A stretch of DNA of 64,000 bases from an uncultured Clostridia bacterium (GTDB lineage Bacteria > Bacillota > Clostridia > TANB77 > CAG-508). The DNA is taken from positions 124,001 to 188,000 of the forward strand of contig CAKPAI010000003.1 of the NCBI GenBank assembly GCA_934133005.1, given 5' to 3'. The notes beneath the pieces were generated by a model. That model was not told the DNA's origin. It searched no databases and was given only the letters and a program-made list of their open reading frames with translations. How positions within the stretch are numbered: the stretch's first letter is position 1; each line of letters opens with the position of its first letter. Below are positions 10,320 through 18,549 of this stretch, piece by piece. Made by a program: the position numbers and the translations under genes.

Positions 10320-10776
10320 TTACAACTTCTCCTTTATTTTTTATTCTTCGCTTGCAACATCTACAACGCTCTTTATTAATATCATAGTCGCAATCAAGAT
10401 TACTTAAATCAAGTGTTTTATGAACATATTTTGCAAGTTTATTTAGAGTTTTATCCCCCAAATTCAATTTTAATTTTTCTGCTTCACTCTCAGCATCTTC
10501 TTCATTTAATTCTAAAACATCTTTCAAAAAAATATATACAATGTCATACGCTTCTAATATTTTTTTTGCTAAATTTTCGCCATCTTTTGTTAGTTCTATT
10601 GTGCCATAAGTTTCATAATTTACTAAACTATTTGCTTTTAAATTATTTAACGCTTTATTTACGCTTGGCTTTGTACAATTCATTTTTTTAGCAATATCAG
10701 TTACCCTAATATTGCCAGTTTGTTTTTTTAATATATACATATTTTTTATATATTCTTCTTGCGCCTTTGATACCAT
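10312..10776 (-). CDS. DtxR/MntR-like regulator heading the suf operon, with a Cys-rich tail
   Basis: The 154-residue protein starts with a DtxR-type winged helix-turn-helix (EEYIKNMYILKKQTGNIRVTDIAKKM then CTKPSVNKALNNLK). A helical dimerisation region follows, and the SH3-like third domain is absent. The tail near residues 130-143 holds four cysteines in C-x8-C-x-C-C, which could bind iron, zinc or an Fe-S cluster; that is inference. As first gene of the suf operon, with two matching palindromic sites in its promoter, it is probably an autoregulator that senses iron or cluster status. Clostridial suf operons are more often linked to Rrf2/IscR-type regulators. Confidence 0.85.
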   Translation of the reverse strand: MVSKAQEEYIKNMYILKKQTGNIRVTDIAKKMNCTKPSVNKALNNLKANSLVNYETYGTIELTKDGENLAKKILEAYDIVYIFLKDVLELNEEDAESEAEKLKLNLGDKTLNKLAKYVHKTLDLSNLDCDYDINKERCRCCKRRIKNKGEVVNG

Positions 10777-10799
10777 ATTTATCCTCTCTTTTATTTTAA

Positions 10800-10851
10800 G
10801 TTAGTCATGGTTAACATTATATTACATATAGAAATGTTTGTCAAGGCTAAC
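10800..10851 (-). promoter_or_regulatory. suf operon promoter with two operator-like palindromes
   Basis: TTGACA (10839-10844) and TATAAT (10816-10821) are 17 bases apart. A 16-base palindrome GTTAGTCATGGTTAAC (10800-10815, plus strand) abuts the -10 box. A related site GTTTGTCAAGGCTAAC (10836-10851) covers the -35 box. They agree at 13 of 16 positions, with starts 36 bases apart. The TTAG/CTAA style recalls DtxR-family boxes. Confidence 0.75.
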
Positions 10852-10884
10852 ACCTCGTTTTTCTAGTTTTTAAGCAAAAAATTT

Positions 10885-10912
10885 GCTTTGAACTCTTTTC
10901 AAAATTCAAAGC
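10885..10912 (-). terminator. Intrinsic terminator after the acyl-CoA synthetase gene
   Basis: Stem GCTTTGAA / TTCAAAGC with a 12-base loop is followed on the minus strand by AAATTTTTTGC. It separates this gene from the suf promoter. Confidence 0.65.
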
Positions 10913-10922
10913 TTAAATTTTA

Positions 10923-12686
10923 CTATTTTCCTTCTTTTATAATATTTTCTATTTCAATAAATCTCTTTATTTTAGCAGTTGATGTTTTAACCATAGGTTC
11001 ATCTGTTATAATTAATTTTTTCATGTGCTTATAATTCGTAAGTCCTGAATTTATTTGCTTTATATCTTCCCAGATTTTTTTATGAAGGTCTTCATTACTT
11101 ATATCTCCAAAATTTGCTTGGACATAATCTTTGTTGTATACAATTTTTACAGATACAATTAAATCATCATCTTTAGGATATCCAAATACCATGCTTTCAT
11201 CTACATAAGGTAATTTATTTATAATTTCTTCTATTTCTTCTGGATATATGTTTTTTCCATTTTTTAATACTATTACATTCTTTTGTCTGCCTGTAATAAA
11301 AAAGTAATTATCTTTATCTTTTTTGCCTAAATCTCCTGTGTAAAACCAGCCATCTTTTAAGACTTTATTTGTTGCCTCAGTATCTTCATAATAGCCAAGC
11401 ATTACATTATCACCTTTTGCAATAATTTCGCCTATTCCTTCTTCATTTGGTTCAAAAATCTTTACATTTACTCCAGATAGCGGATGTCCTACAGATCCAT
11501 AGCGAATATTCTTTGCATTTTCAGCGCAAAGAACAGGGGCAGTTTCCGTTAATCCATAGCCTTGTATTGTTAATATTCCAAAATCATTAAAACCTTTAGC
11601 AACCTTTTTGTCTATTGCAGAAGCTCCACTTATAATAAATCTTAAATTACCACCTAAACTATTTATTATATCTTTAAATAATTTTCTTCTAATATCAATT
11701 CCAACTTTTAATAAAACATTACTTATTTTTATTCCTTTTTCTACTACTTTTTGTTTTCCTTTTTTCTCTATTTCTCTATATATTTTTTTATACATAGCTT
11801 CTAACAAAAGTGGTACACATACAAATGTTGAAACTTTATATTCTTTTAAATTTTCTTGAATATGTCTTAGACCATCACAAAATACATTTGTAGCACCATG
11901 GCTTAAAAACATTATTATTCCAGTACTTCCAAATGTATGATGAAAAGGCAAAAATGCCATATTTACATCAGTTGGATATATTTTTTCACATTTTTTCATT
12001 GCACTAATGTTTGATGCAATATTTTTATGTGAAAGCATAACACCTTTTGAACTTGAAGTTGTTCCAGATGTAAAAACAAGCTCTGCTAACTCATCATTAT
12101 TTATTTTGGCATTTATAAATGCTTTTTTACCTTTTTTTAATAATGTATTTCCGTTTTTTATAAGCTCTTTATAACTTGTTATTTGATTTCCAAACTTATC
12201 TTCTTCAGAATATTCTTTTTCAAATTCATCCATACATATAAATAATTCTAAGTTTGTAGTCTTATTTTTACATATTTTCAAGAATGTATCTATGTATTCT
12301 TTTGAAAATACTATAGCCTTTGCTCTGCTTCTTTTACATAAAAGTTCAATTTCCTCTTCTGGTAATCCTTTATCTAAAGGAACAGCAACACCAGTTCCAT
12401 TCATTGCAGAGAAAAATGATATAGCCCATTCATATCTATTTTTTCCAATTATTGCAATTTTTTCATTTTTTAAACCTACATCTATAAAGCTTGTTCCTAA
12501 TGCATTTATGTCTTTTTGCATTTCTAAATATGTTATATTTTTATATATTTTATTTCCTTTTTCATCTTTTTCTTTAATCTTAAAAGCAATATTATTAGGA
12601 TATAGATTCACTGCTTCATTAATTATCTCTCTTACATCTCTATATTCTCTAGCCTTATAGAGCTCATTTATTTTTGCTTTATCCAT
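10923..12686 (-). CDS. AMP-binding long-chain acyl-CoA synthetase-like enzyme
   Basis: This 587-residue ANL-superfamily enzyme should activate a carboxylic acid as acyl-AMP and pass it to CoA. The A3 phosphate loop VFTSGTTSSSKGVMLSHKN lies near residue 208, the A5 motif GYGLTETAPV near 375, and GWFYTGDLGKKD with a later KNGKNIYPEEIE is the hinge region. The C-terminal catalytic lysine context (KTSTAKIKRF) is present. The overall layout is of the FadD15/AMP-dependent synthetase type with a hydrophobic FLPFHHTFG segment, so a fatty acid is the likely substrate. It is probably a single-gene unit. Confidence 0.85.
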   Translation of the reverse strand: MDKAKINELYKAREYRDVREIINEAVNLYPNNIAFKIKEKDEKGNKIYKNITYLEMQKDINALGTSFIDVGLKNEKIAIIGKNRYEWAISFFSAMNGTGVAVPLDKGLPEEEIELLCKRSRAKAIVFSKEYIDTFLKICKNKTTNLELFICMDEFEKEYSEEDKFGNQITSYKELIKNGNTLLKKGKKAFINAKINNDELAELVFTSGTTSSSKGVMLSHKNIASNISAMKKCEKIYPTDVNMAFLPFHHTFGSTGIIMFLSHGATNVFCDGLRHIQENLKEYKVSTFVCVPLLLEAMYKKIYREIEKKGKQKVVEKGIKISNVLLKVGIDIRRKLFKDIINSLGGNLRFIISGASAIDKKVAKGFNDFGILTIQGYGLTETAPVLCAENAKNIRYGSVGHPLSGVNVKIFEPNEEGIGEIIAKGDNVMLGYYEDTEATNKVLKDGWFYTGDLGKKDKDNYFFITGRQKNVIVLKNGKNIYPEEIEEIINKLPYVDESMVFGYPKDDDLIVSVKIVYNKDYVQANFGDISNEDLHKKIWEDIKQINSGLTNYKHMKKLIITDEPMVKTSTAKIKRFIEIENIIKEGK

Positions 12687-12818
12687 CTTTCTTTATTAAT
12701 ACTAAAATAGCATCCTTTCTCTTATTTTATCTTAACTATATTATCATAGAAATTACTTTATTACTAGCAATTTGACCATTTATTCTAATCCTATTTCATT
12801 TCTTCAAATATTTCCATT

Positions 12819-14984
12819 TTATAGAGTAATGTTATGAATTGCTCTGATATTTCTAAATTTTACAAGACCTATATTTTTTTCTTTTGCATATTTCAAAAGG
12901 TGTTCTAATTCATTATTAGTTATTTTATCATATTCTATTTCAAATACATGCCCACCATTTGTAAATGTATGATATGATGCTTCGATATCCATCTTTTTTC
13001 TAATATCATTTACATTACAATGAAAAGAATTTGTATATTTTTCTTTATCTGTAACATTTTTTATAGTTCCATATATTGCTTTATCATTTGCCATAAATTT
13101 CATTGAAACATCATCTTCTTCAATTCCTATCAATCTAAAATTCAAGTTATACTTATTACAAAATTCATTTGCTTTATTGGCCATAAATTCTACAATGTTT
13201 AGCCCTAGTTTTTGAGCATTTTTACTTTCTTGCCTTTTTTCTCCAGTTAAAGCTGAAATACATTCTTCTAATCCAACAAAACCAATTCCAAGACTTCCAT
13301 GTTTTATAACTTTACGAATTCTATCTTCTTCTTTTGCTCTGTCGCCATCTAGCCAGATTCCTTGACCTATCAAAAATGGAAATTCTCTTACTTGCTGAGA
13401 TGCTTGTTTCTCAAATCTATCTAAAAGTTCGTCCTTAATGATATTTAATTTTTCTTCTAATTCATTATAAAAATCTTCATACTTTTTTTCTTGATAAATT
13501 TTTTGAGTATTAGTATCTAACTTCGTGTTAACTTCTTCCAATTTTAATATGTGACTATTTTTTATTCCAATTCTTGCAAGATTTATTGTGGCATAAGATA
13601 TTACACCTCTTTGAGATGCAAATTGCTTGTCTTCATCAATTATATTCTCCATTACTCTCATACAACTTGAATTATATGCAACTTCACTTTCTGGATCATT
13701 TTTTATATAAAATTTCTTGTTAAATTCAGCATCTAGAAATGAAAACTCTGGATAATTTCTTCTTGTTGCTATATCTATTGCTTTTTTATATAAATCATAA
13801 TTTTTATCTTCTTTATTAAAGTTTATTCCTTCTTTTACTTTGAATATAACTATAGGAGATAATACTTCATTTTCATTTTGTATTCCAAAATCGATACTAT
13901 CTAATATTTTACTAGTTACCATTCTGCCTTCCATTGTTACATCTGTTCCTAAATTTATACATGGATATATCTTTTCTTTTCCCCTAGTATTCATTACATT
14001 TGTATCATGTATAAAAGCTTCCATTGCTTGAGATACAATTTTCCTCGTTTTGTCCATAGCAATTTCATATGACACTCTAAATGCTTTTTTTACCTGTTCT
14101 GCGTCTCTTGAGTACTTATCAAAAATTTCAATATCAAAATCAATATGTTCAATTTTTTCAATCTCTCTTTCAATTCCATTTGTTGCGACAAATTTATCTA
14201 GGTCAGTATAAATAAGTATATCATATAGTGTTTGTTTAAATTGCTTTCTAAATGTTTTTACAACTCCTGGTGCCATGTAATAGTCAAAAGCTGGTATTCC
14301 TTGGCATCCATGTTGTTCTTTTTGATTTAAATTTATAGCAAGTACAGCTAGAGCTGCATATGACATTATATCCTGTGGTTCCCTAATATGTAAGTTTTTA
14401 GTATTAAACCCTTCATCATATAGTTTTAAAAGATTTATCTGAGATGAAGTAGTTGTTCCAAGTGGCATAAAATTTAGGTCATGAACATGTATTTCTCCTG
14501 AATCATGTAAATCAGTAAATCTCTTTTTTAAATTATATGCTTTTGCAAATTCATGAGATACGGTAGAACCATAGTCTACCATCATTTCGTATGGACTAAG
14601 AATTCCTTTGCTCGTTATTTCTTTTTTTAAAGTTAAATCTTCCAAAGCCTTTAAAAATTTATGCTGTTTCTTCTCTTCAATAAACAAACTTCTAGCTTGC
14701 GCTCTTCTTTCTCTGTACTCAGAAAATGATTCATATACATCTAAGTACTTCTTTTCTTTTAGTTTTTCTTCTATTAAGTCCTGTATTTCTTCTATATTTA
14801 TTTTCTCCGTGTTTTTTTTGTTTATCTCTTCAATGACTAAATTATAAATTTTATTTACATCAGTTTCATCATATTTGCAAATATCACTTTCAGTATTAAC
14901 GCTATCAAAACTTTTTTTTATCGCAATTGCAATTTTTGTACCATCAAAATCAACTTTTTTTCCGTCTCTTTTTATTACTTTCAA
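12819..14984 (-). CDS. nrdD: Class III ribonucleotide reductase large subunit, glycyl-radical domain missing
   Basis: The protein (721 residues, TTG start after AGAGGAA) has an ATP-cone at residues 1-95 (KRDGKKVDFDGTKIAIAI) and then the NrdD barrel (HDLNFMPLGTT, GIPAFDYYMAPGV). The active-site loop SSCMRVMENI is near residue 440, followed by ISYATINLARIGI. NrdD makes deoxynucleotides in anaerobes with a glycyl radical on a C-terminal domain that also carries a four-cysteine zinc site. Here the protein stops after LLKYAKEKNIG plus a short tail, before any Cys-x2-Cys or R-x-x-GY motif. Only 132 bases remain before the next gene, and no nrdG is nearby. It may be inactive, or may use a radical subunit encoded elsewhere. 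Confidence 0.85.
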   Translation of the reverse strand: MKVIKRDGKKVDFDGTKIAIAIKKSFDSVNTESDICKYDETDVNKIYNLVIEEINKKNTEKINIEEIQDLIEEKLKEKKYLDVYESFSEYRERRAQARSLFIEEKKQHKFLKALEDLTLKKEITSKGILSPYEMMVDYGSTVSHEFAKAYNLKKRFTDLHDSGEIHVHDLNFMPLGTTTSSQINLLKLYDEGFNTKNLHIREPQDIMSYAALAVLAINLNQKEQHGCQGIPAFDYYMAPGVVKTFRKQFKQTLYDILIYTDLDKFVATNGIEREIEKIEHIDFDIEIFDKYSRDAEQVKKAFRVSYEIAMDKTRKIVSQAMEAFIHDTNVMNTRGKEKIYPCINLGTDVTMEGRMVTSKILDSIDFGIQNENEVLSPIVIFKVKEGINFNKEDKNYDLYKKAIDIATRRNYPEFSFLDAEFNKKFYIKNDPESEVAYNSSCMRVMENIIDEDKQFASQRGVISYATINLARIGIKNSHILKLEEVNTKLDTNTQKIYQEKKYEDFYNELEEKLNIIKDELLDRFEKQASQQVREFPFLIGQGIWLDGDRAKEEDRIRKVIKHGSLGIGFVGLEECISALTGEKRQESKNAQKLGLNIVEFMANKANEFCNKYNLNFRLIGIEEDDVSMKFMANDKAIYGTIKNVTDKEKYTNSFHCNVNDIRKKMDIEASYHTFTNGGHVFEIEYDKITNNELEHLLKYAKEKNIGLVKFRNIRAIHNITL

Positions 14985-15064
14985 CGCTTATACTTCCTCT
15001 CGCTTTTTTCTCATTCTATATCATATAAGCCCTAAAATCAAGTGATTTCAATTAAATCTTTATA

Positions 15065-15733
15065 TTAAATCAAAAACAAAACATATAAAATTATACATTT
15101 TATTATAATCTTTGCATATAAAACAAAGTTATATAATTTTATCCCAATTTTATTCATGTTTTTATATTTTTCTATTATTTCTTTTTCATTTCTACTATCT
15201 TTTTCTTTTAAATACTTTTCAGTTTCATATTCTGCACGTATCATTGCATCATTTTCTAAGAAGCTTCTTATTACATAACATATAAATTGTAATATAAAAA
15301 AACTCATAAATAATTTTAAACTTATCCTATTTATAATAGCTGTAATAATTAAAATTAAAAAATATATATTACTTATACTTGATAGCACATAATTTGCAAT
15401 AAGCACTCTTCTATCTTGAATTGAATGAATACATTCATGTATTACAGTTTGTATTCTTGAAAATGAATCGCTTACATTTCCAATTATTATTTTGTTAGAT
15501 ATTGCAATATAGTAACTACTTTTTTCATCAGTTTTATTTTCAATTATTACTTTGCTATTATTAAATTTTTTTAGAATTTCTTTACAAATTTCAATATTAT
15601 CAGGCACATCTCCTATCAATTTTAAATTTTCTTTACTTGCATTTGTCTTCTTTAATTCTTTTAAATCTTTTAATTTTATATTTAAACCGACTATTAATAT
15701 TAGCAATGAAAAAGCCAAAACAATAATTTCCAT
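15065..15733 (-). CDS. Membrane zinc metallopeptidase-like protein
   Basis: The 222-residue protein has an N-terminal transmembrane helix (residues 3-20), two central helices (about 115-160) and a C-terminal helix (about 200-220). Just before the central helices is VIHECIHSIQD, a HExxH zinc-binding motif, and AEYETEKYL near residue 175 could give the third ligand. The layout resembles YugP-like neutral zinc metallopeptidases; the substrate is unknown. It lies 103 bases upstream of ylbF on the same strand. The peptidase call is a motif-based inference. Confidence 0.6.
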   Translation of the reverse strand: MEIIVLAFSLLILIVGLNIKLKDLKELKKTNASKENLKLIGDVPDNIEICKEILKKFNNSKVIIENKTDEKSSYYIAISNKIIIGNVSDSFSRIQTVIHECIHSIQDRRVLIANYVLSSISNIYFLILIITAIINRISLKLFMSFFILQFICYVIRSFLENDAMIRAEYETEKYLKEKDSRNEKEIIEKYKNMNKIGIKLYNFVLYAKIIIKCIILYVLFLI

Positions 15734-15802
15734 TTTTTACCTCCATTATTATATTAACAGTAAAACATTTGTTTTGTCAATACTTATTTCTAAAAATATA
15801 AA

Positions 15803-15830
15803 AAAGAGAAAGATTTTACTCTTTCTCTTT
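15803..15830 (-). terminator. Intrinsic terminator after the ylbF-like gene
   Basis: An 11-base perfect stem (AAAGAGAAAGA / TCTTTCTCTTT) with a six-base loop lies just after the stop. On the minus strand it runs into TTTTTATATTTTTAG. Confidence 0.8.
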
Positions 15831-15835
15831 AATTT

Positions 15836-16168
15836 TTATAAAACATCTTTTACCGCTTCTGCAATTATTTTATTAACATCTGTTAGCAATATATTAAATC
15901 GCATTTCAACATCAAAATATTCTTTTATTTTAGGTTCTTTTAGCATTTCTAAATACTTATTTTCTAGTTTTTCTTGTTCCTCTTTTGATATTTCTACTCC
16001 TTGCATTTGACTTACTTGCATTTGATATCTACTTTTTTCAAAATCTTCTATTTTGCTCTTAAAATCAATATTACTATTTACTTCTTCTTTGCATTTTTTG
16101 TATTTTTCATATTCTGGCGACGCTTTTATTTCTTGTGCAAGTTTATTAGCAGTATCATAAACATTCAT
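15836..16168 (-). CDS. YlbF/YmcA family protein
   Basis: The 110-residue all-helical protein matches the Com_YlbF family (MNVYDTANKLAQEIKASPEYEKYK start, central KIEDFEKSRYQMQ, LENKYLEML). In Bacillus, YlbF, YmcA and YaaT form a complex that influences RNase Y, competence and sporulation; whether that holds here is unknown. The gene lies 19 bases downstream of the glycosyltransferase gene and ends at a strong terminator, so the two are likely co-transcribed. Confidence 0.85.
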   Translation of the reverse strand: MNVYDTANKLAQEIKASPEYEKYKKCKEEVNSNIDFKSKIEDFEKSRYQMQVSQMQGVEISKEEQEKLENKYLEMLKEPKIKEYFDVEMRFNILLTDVNKIIAEAVKDVL

Positions 16169-16187
16169 TTTATCAGCTCCTTAAATG

Positions 16188-17483
16188 TTAAGCATAAGCA
16201 TGCTTTTTTCTAAATGATAATAAATTTGTAATTTCTTTTTGTGTATTTTCTGCTTTTTGAGTCTTTTGTGCTTTTTCTTGTAACATTTGTCTCGCTTGTC
16301 TTTCAGCCATAGTTTGGCAAACAGCTTTCTCATATGTAAAGTGTGTATCTTGTGCAATTTTCTCCCAATTAAATTGTTCTTTTACTTTTTTAATAGCTCT
16401 TTTACTACAATTTGAAGCTAATTGATGATCATATAGAAGCGCTATAACAGAATCTGCTATTGAGTTTGGATTTCCGCAATAAGCTTTCATTCCATCAACA
16501 CCATGTTCAATTATTTCGTCAAGACCACCTACATCTGAAACTACAGTAGGTACTCCTGAAAGCATTCCTTCTAATGCAACAATTCCAAATGGTTCATATG
16601 TACTTGGAAATACTGCTACATCAGCACATTTATACATTTTTTGCACACTCTTTGAATCTAAATATCCTGTAAAATATACTTTGTTATCTAGTCCAAGATT
16701 ACTTGCTTCTTGTTTTAATTCATCCATCATACCACCACGTCCAGCTATTATAAGCTTAGAATCATGATAGTTTGCTAATATTTTAGGCATCGCTGCAATT
16801 AGATTCTGTACTCCCTTTTCATATACTAATCTTCCAACGTAAAGGATTATTTTTTCATTATCCATTGCATATTGGCGTCTAAAATCATAATCTCTTTCAA
16901 CTCCTACAAAATTAGATATATTTACACCATTTGGTATAACATTTATTTTTTCATATGGTAGTCCAAATAATCTTTGAATTTCATTTTTCATGTAATTACT
17001 ATTTACTATAACTTCGCTAGCTTCGTAAGTTAAAAGCCACTCTGTATCATTTATATATCTCTGAGTTTCATCATGAATTCCACTATTTCTACCAGCCTCT
17101 GTTGCGTGAATGGTTGCTACAATTGGAATATCATAAGCATTTTTTAGTGATTTTGCTGCATATGTTACAAGCCAATCATGTGCATGAATAACGTCAAAAT
17201 CACCTTCTTTGTTTATTATTTCTGTTGCTTTAGATAACATATTAAAGTTTAATTGCATAATCCAATCTATAAAATTATTTGGATGTATCATATAATTATC
17301 AACTCTATATACGTTAACACCTTTGTCATTTTCGTAACTTGGCACATCTGTATTATCTCTATAAGTTACAACTGTAACTTCATGGCCATCTTTTATTAAC
17401 CTTTTTGATAAATCATGTACTACTCTAGCTATTCCGCCTACTATTCTTGGTGGATATTCCCATGTTAGCATTAGTATTTTCAT
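16188..17483 (-). CDS. GT4-family glycosyltransferase, glycogen-synthase-like
   Basis: The 431-residue GT-B fold enzyme starts MKILMLTWEYPPRIVGGIARV, the starch/glycogen-synthase type opening with a glycine loop. The sugar-nucleotide site includes LYVGRLVYEKG and the E-x7-E motif PSTYEPFGIVALEG near residue 320. It has the GT4 layout rather than GT5, and some GT4 enzymes make alpha-1,4-glucan. The divergent genes across the promoter region encode a DUF4912 protein and a GH57 branching enzyme, so alpha-glucan synthesis is the best guess. The C-terminal 30 residues are Gln/Lys-rich and poorly structured. Confidence 0.82.
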   Translation of the reverse strand: MKILMLTWEYPPRIVGGIARVVHDLSKRLIKDGHEVTVVTYRDNTDVPSYENDKGVNVYRVDNYMIHPNNFIDWIMQLNFNMLSKATEIINKEGDFDVIHAHDWLVTYAAKSLKNAYDIPIVATIHATEAGRNSGIHDETQRYINDTEWLLTYEASEVIVNSNYMKNEIQRLFGLPYEKINVIPNGVNISNFVGVERDYDFRRQYAMDNEKIILYVGRLVYEKGVQNLIAAMPKILANYHDSKLIIAGRGGMMDELKQEASNLGLDNKVYFTGYLDSKSVQKMYKCADVAVFPSTYEPFGIVALEGMLSGVPTVVSDVGGLDEIIEHGVDGMKAYCGNPNSIADSVIALLYDHQLASNCSKRAIKKVKEQFNWEKIAQDTHFTYEKAVCQTMAERQARQMLQEKAQKTQKAENTQKEITNLLSFRKKHAYA

Positions 17484-17608
17484 TAACTAAATCTCCCTTC
17501 ACTTAGTTTTCTTTTGTTACTAAAATATTAACAGTTACATTGTATACAAAAAAATTACAAATGTAAACATTTTTTTCAAATTTTTTTATTATTTTTTTCT
17601 TGTTACTA

Positions 17609-17637
17609 TTGAATTTATTTTTCTTTTGATATAGTAT
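17609..17637 (+). promoter_or_regulatory. Promoter for the DUF4912 - branching enzyme genes
   Basis: TTGAAT (17609-17614) and TAGTAT (17632-17637) are 17 bases apart, about 50 bases ahead of an AAAGGAGG ribosome site and the ATG at 17691. Confidence 0.6.
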
Positions 17638-17690
17638 ATACTAAGATTTTATATGAACAAAAGTAAATAGCAAACAAAGGAGGATAGAAT

Positions 17691-18512
17691 ATGCCATCAA
17701 AGGAAAAAAACGACCAATTAAAAAAAGAAAAATTAGTAAAAAAAACAAGCAAAAAAACAGCATCTTCTGATAAAATAGTAAAAAAATCTATTTCCAAAAA
17801 AGAGAAAAAAACAGATAAAAAATCAGCTACAGCCAAGAAAACAAAAAGAAATATAAAAGCAGAAAAAAATACTGCAAAAAACAATACTATATCTACTAAA
17901 ACCACACAAATTTCTTTTGTAGAACATTATGACTTGCCTTATAGATACAATCAGACAGTCGTAAAAATTTTAGCTCAAACTCCAACTAAATTATTTGCAT
18001 ATTGGGATATGTCAGATGAAATAGTTGAAAAATTTAAAGAAACTTATGGAGAAGATTTCCTTACTAATACTAAACCTGTTCTCATAGTGAGAAATGATAC
18101 TATGAATTATTCTTTTGAGGTTGATGTTGATGACTTTGCTCATGGTTGGTATATTGATGTAAAAGATGCTAATTGTAATTATTCTATTGAACTTGGTCGT
18201 AGAGCAAAATATTACAATTCTGATAGACATATTGATATTCCTAATAATTATATATATATTTCTTCATCAAATGAAATGTCTGCTCCAAATGATAGAATTT
18301 TATTTGATAAGAACCTTTCAACTGTGTATTTTAGAGATGTAAAAACAAATATTGTTACTCAAGAAAAAGTATCTTCAATTTCTTTTATAAGAAATATTAG
18401 AAAACTTTACAATTTAAATATTTCTGAAAAAGATCTAACATCAATGCATAAATATTTGAAATTAGATATTAAGAATCCATCTTCTGGAAATCCAAGTTCT
18501 ACTTTTAAATAA
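17691..18512 (+). CDS. DUF4912 domain protein with a Lys-rich N-terminal tail
   Basis: Residues 1-65 are a highly basic, low-complexity tail (many KK and KTSKK segments), typical of an extended nucleic-acid- or polymer-binding region. From about residue 78 the DUF4912 domain begins (LPYRYNQTVVKILAQTPTKL, then AYWDMSDE). In known genomes DUF4912 genes often sit next to GH57 branching enzymes, as here (37 bases upstream). A role in alpha-glucan metabolism is implied by context only. The length is 273 residues. Confidence 0.78.
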   Translation: MPSKEKNDQLKKEKLVKKTSKKTASSDKIVKKSISKKEKKTDKKSATAKKTKRNIKAEKNTAKNNTISTKTTQISFVEHYDLPYRYNQTVVKILAQTPTKLFAYWDMSDEIVEKFKETYGEDFLTNTKPVLIVRNDTMNYSFEVDVDDFAHGWYIDVKDANCNYSIELGRRAKYYNSDRHIDIPNNYIYISSSNEMSAPNDRILFDKNLSTVYFRDVKTNIVTQEKVSSISFIRNIRKLYNLNISEKDLTSMHKYLKLDIKNPSSGNPSSTFK

Positions 18513-18549
18513 TGCTACATTTACTACTATTGAAAGGAACTATTAAGAT

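Noticed and set aside
17615..17905. A 96-codon leftward frame rich in Phe and Ser.
   Set aside because: It is the complement of the Lys-rich tail of the DUF4912 protein and covers that gene's promoter and ribosome site.
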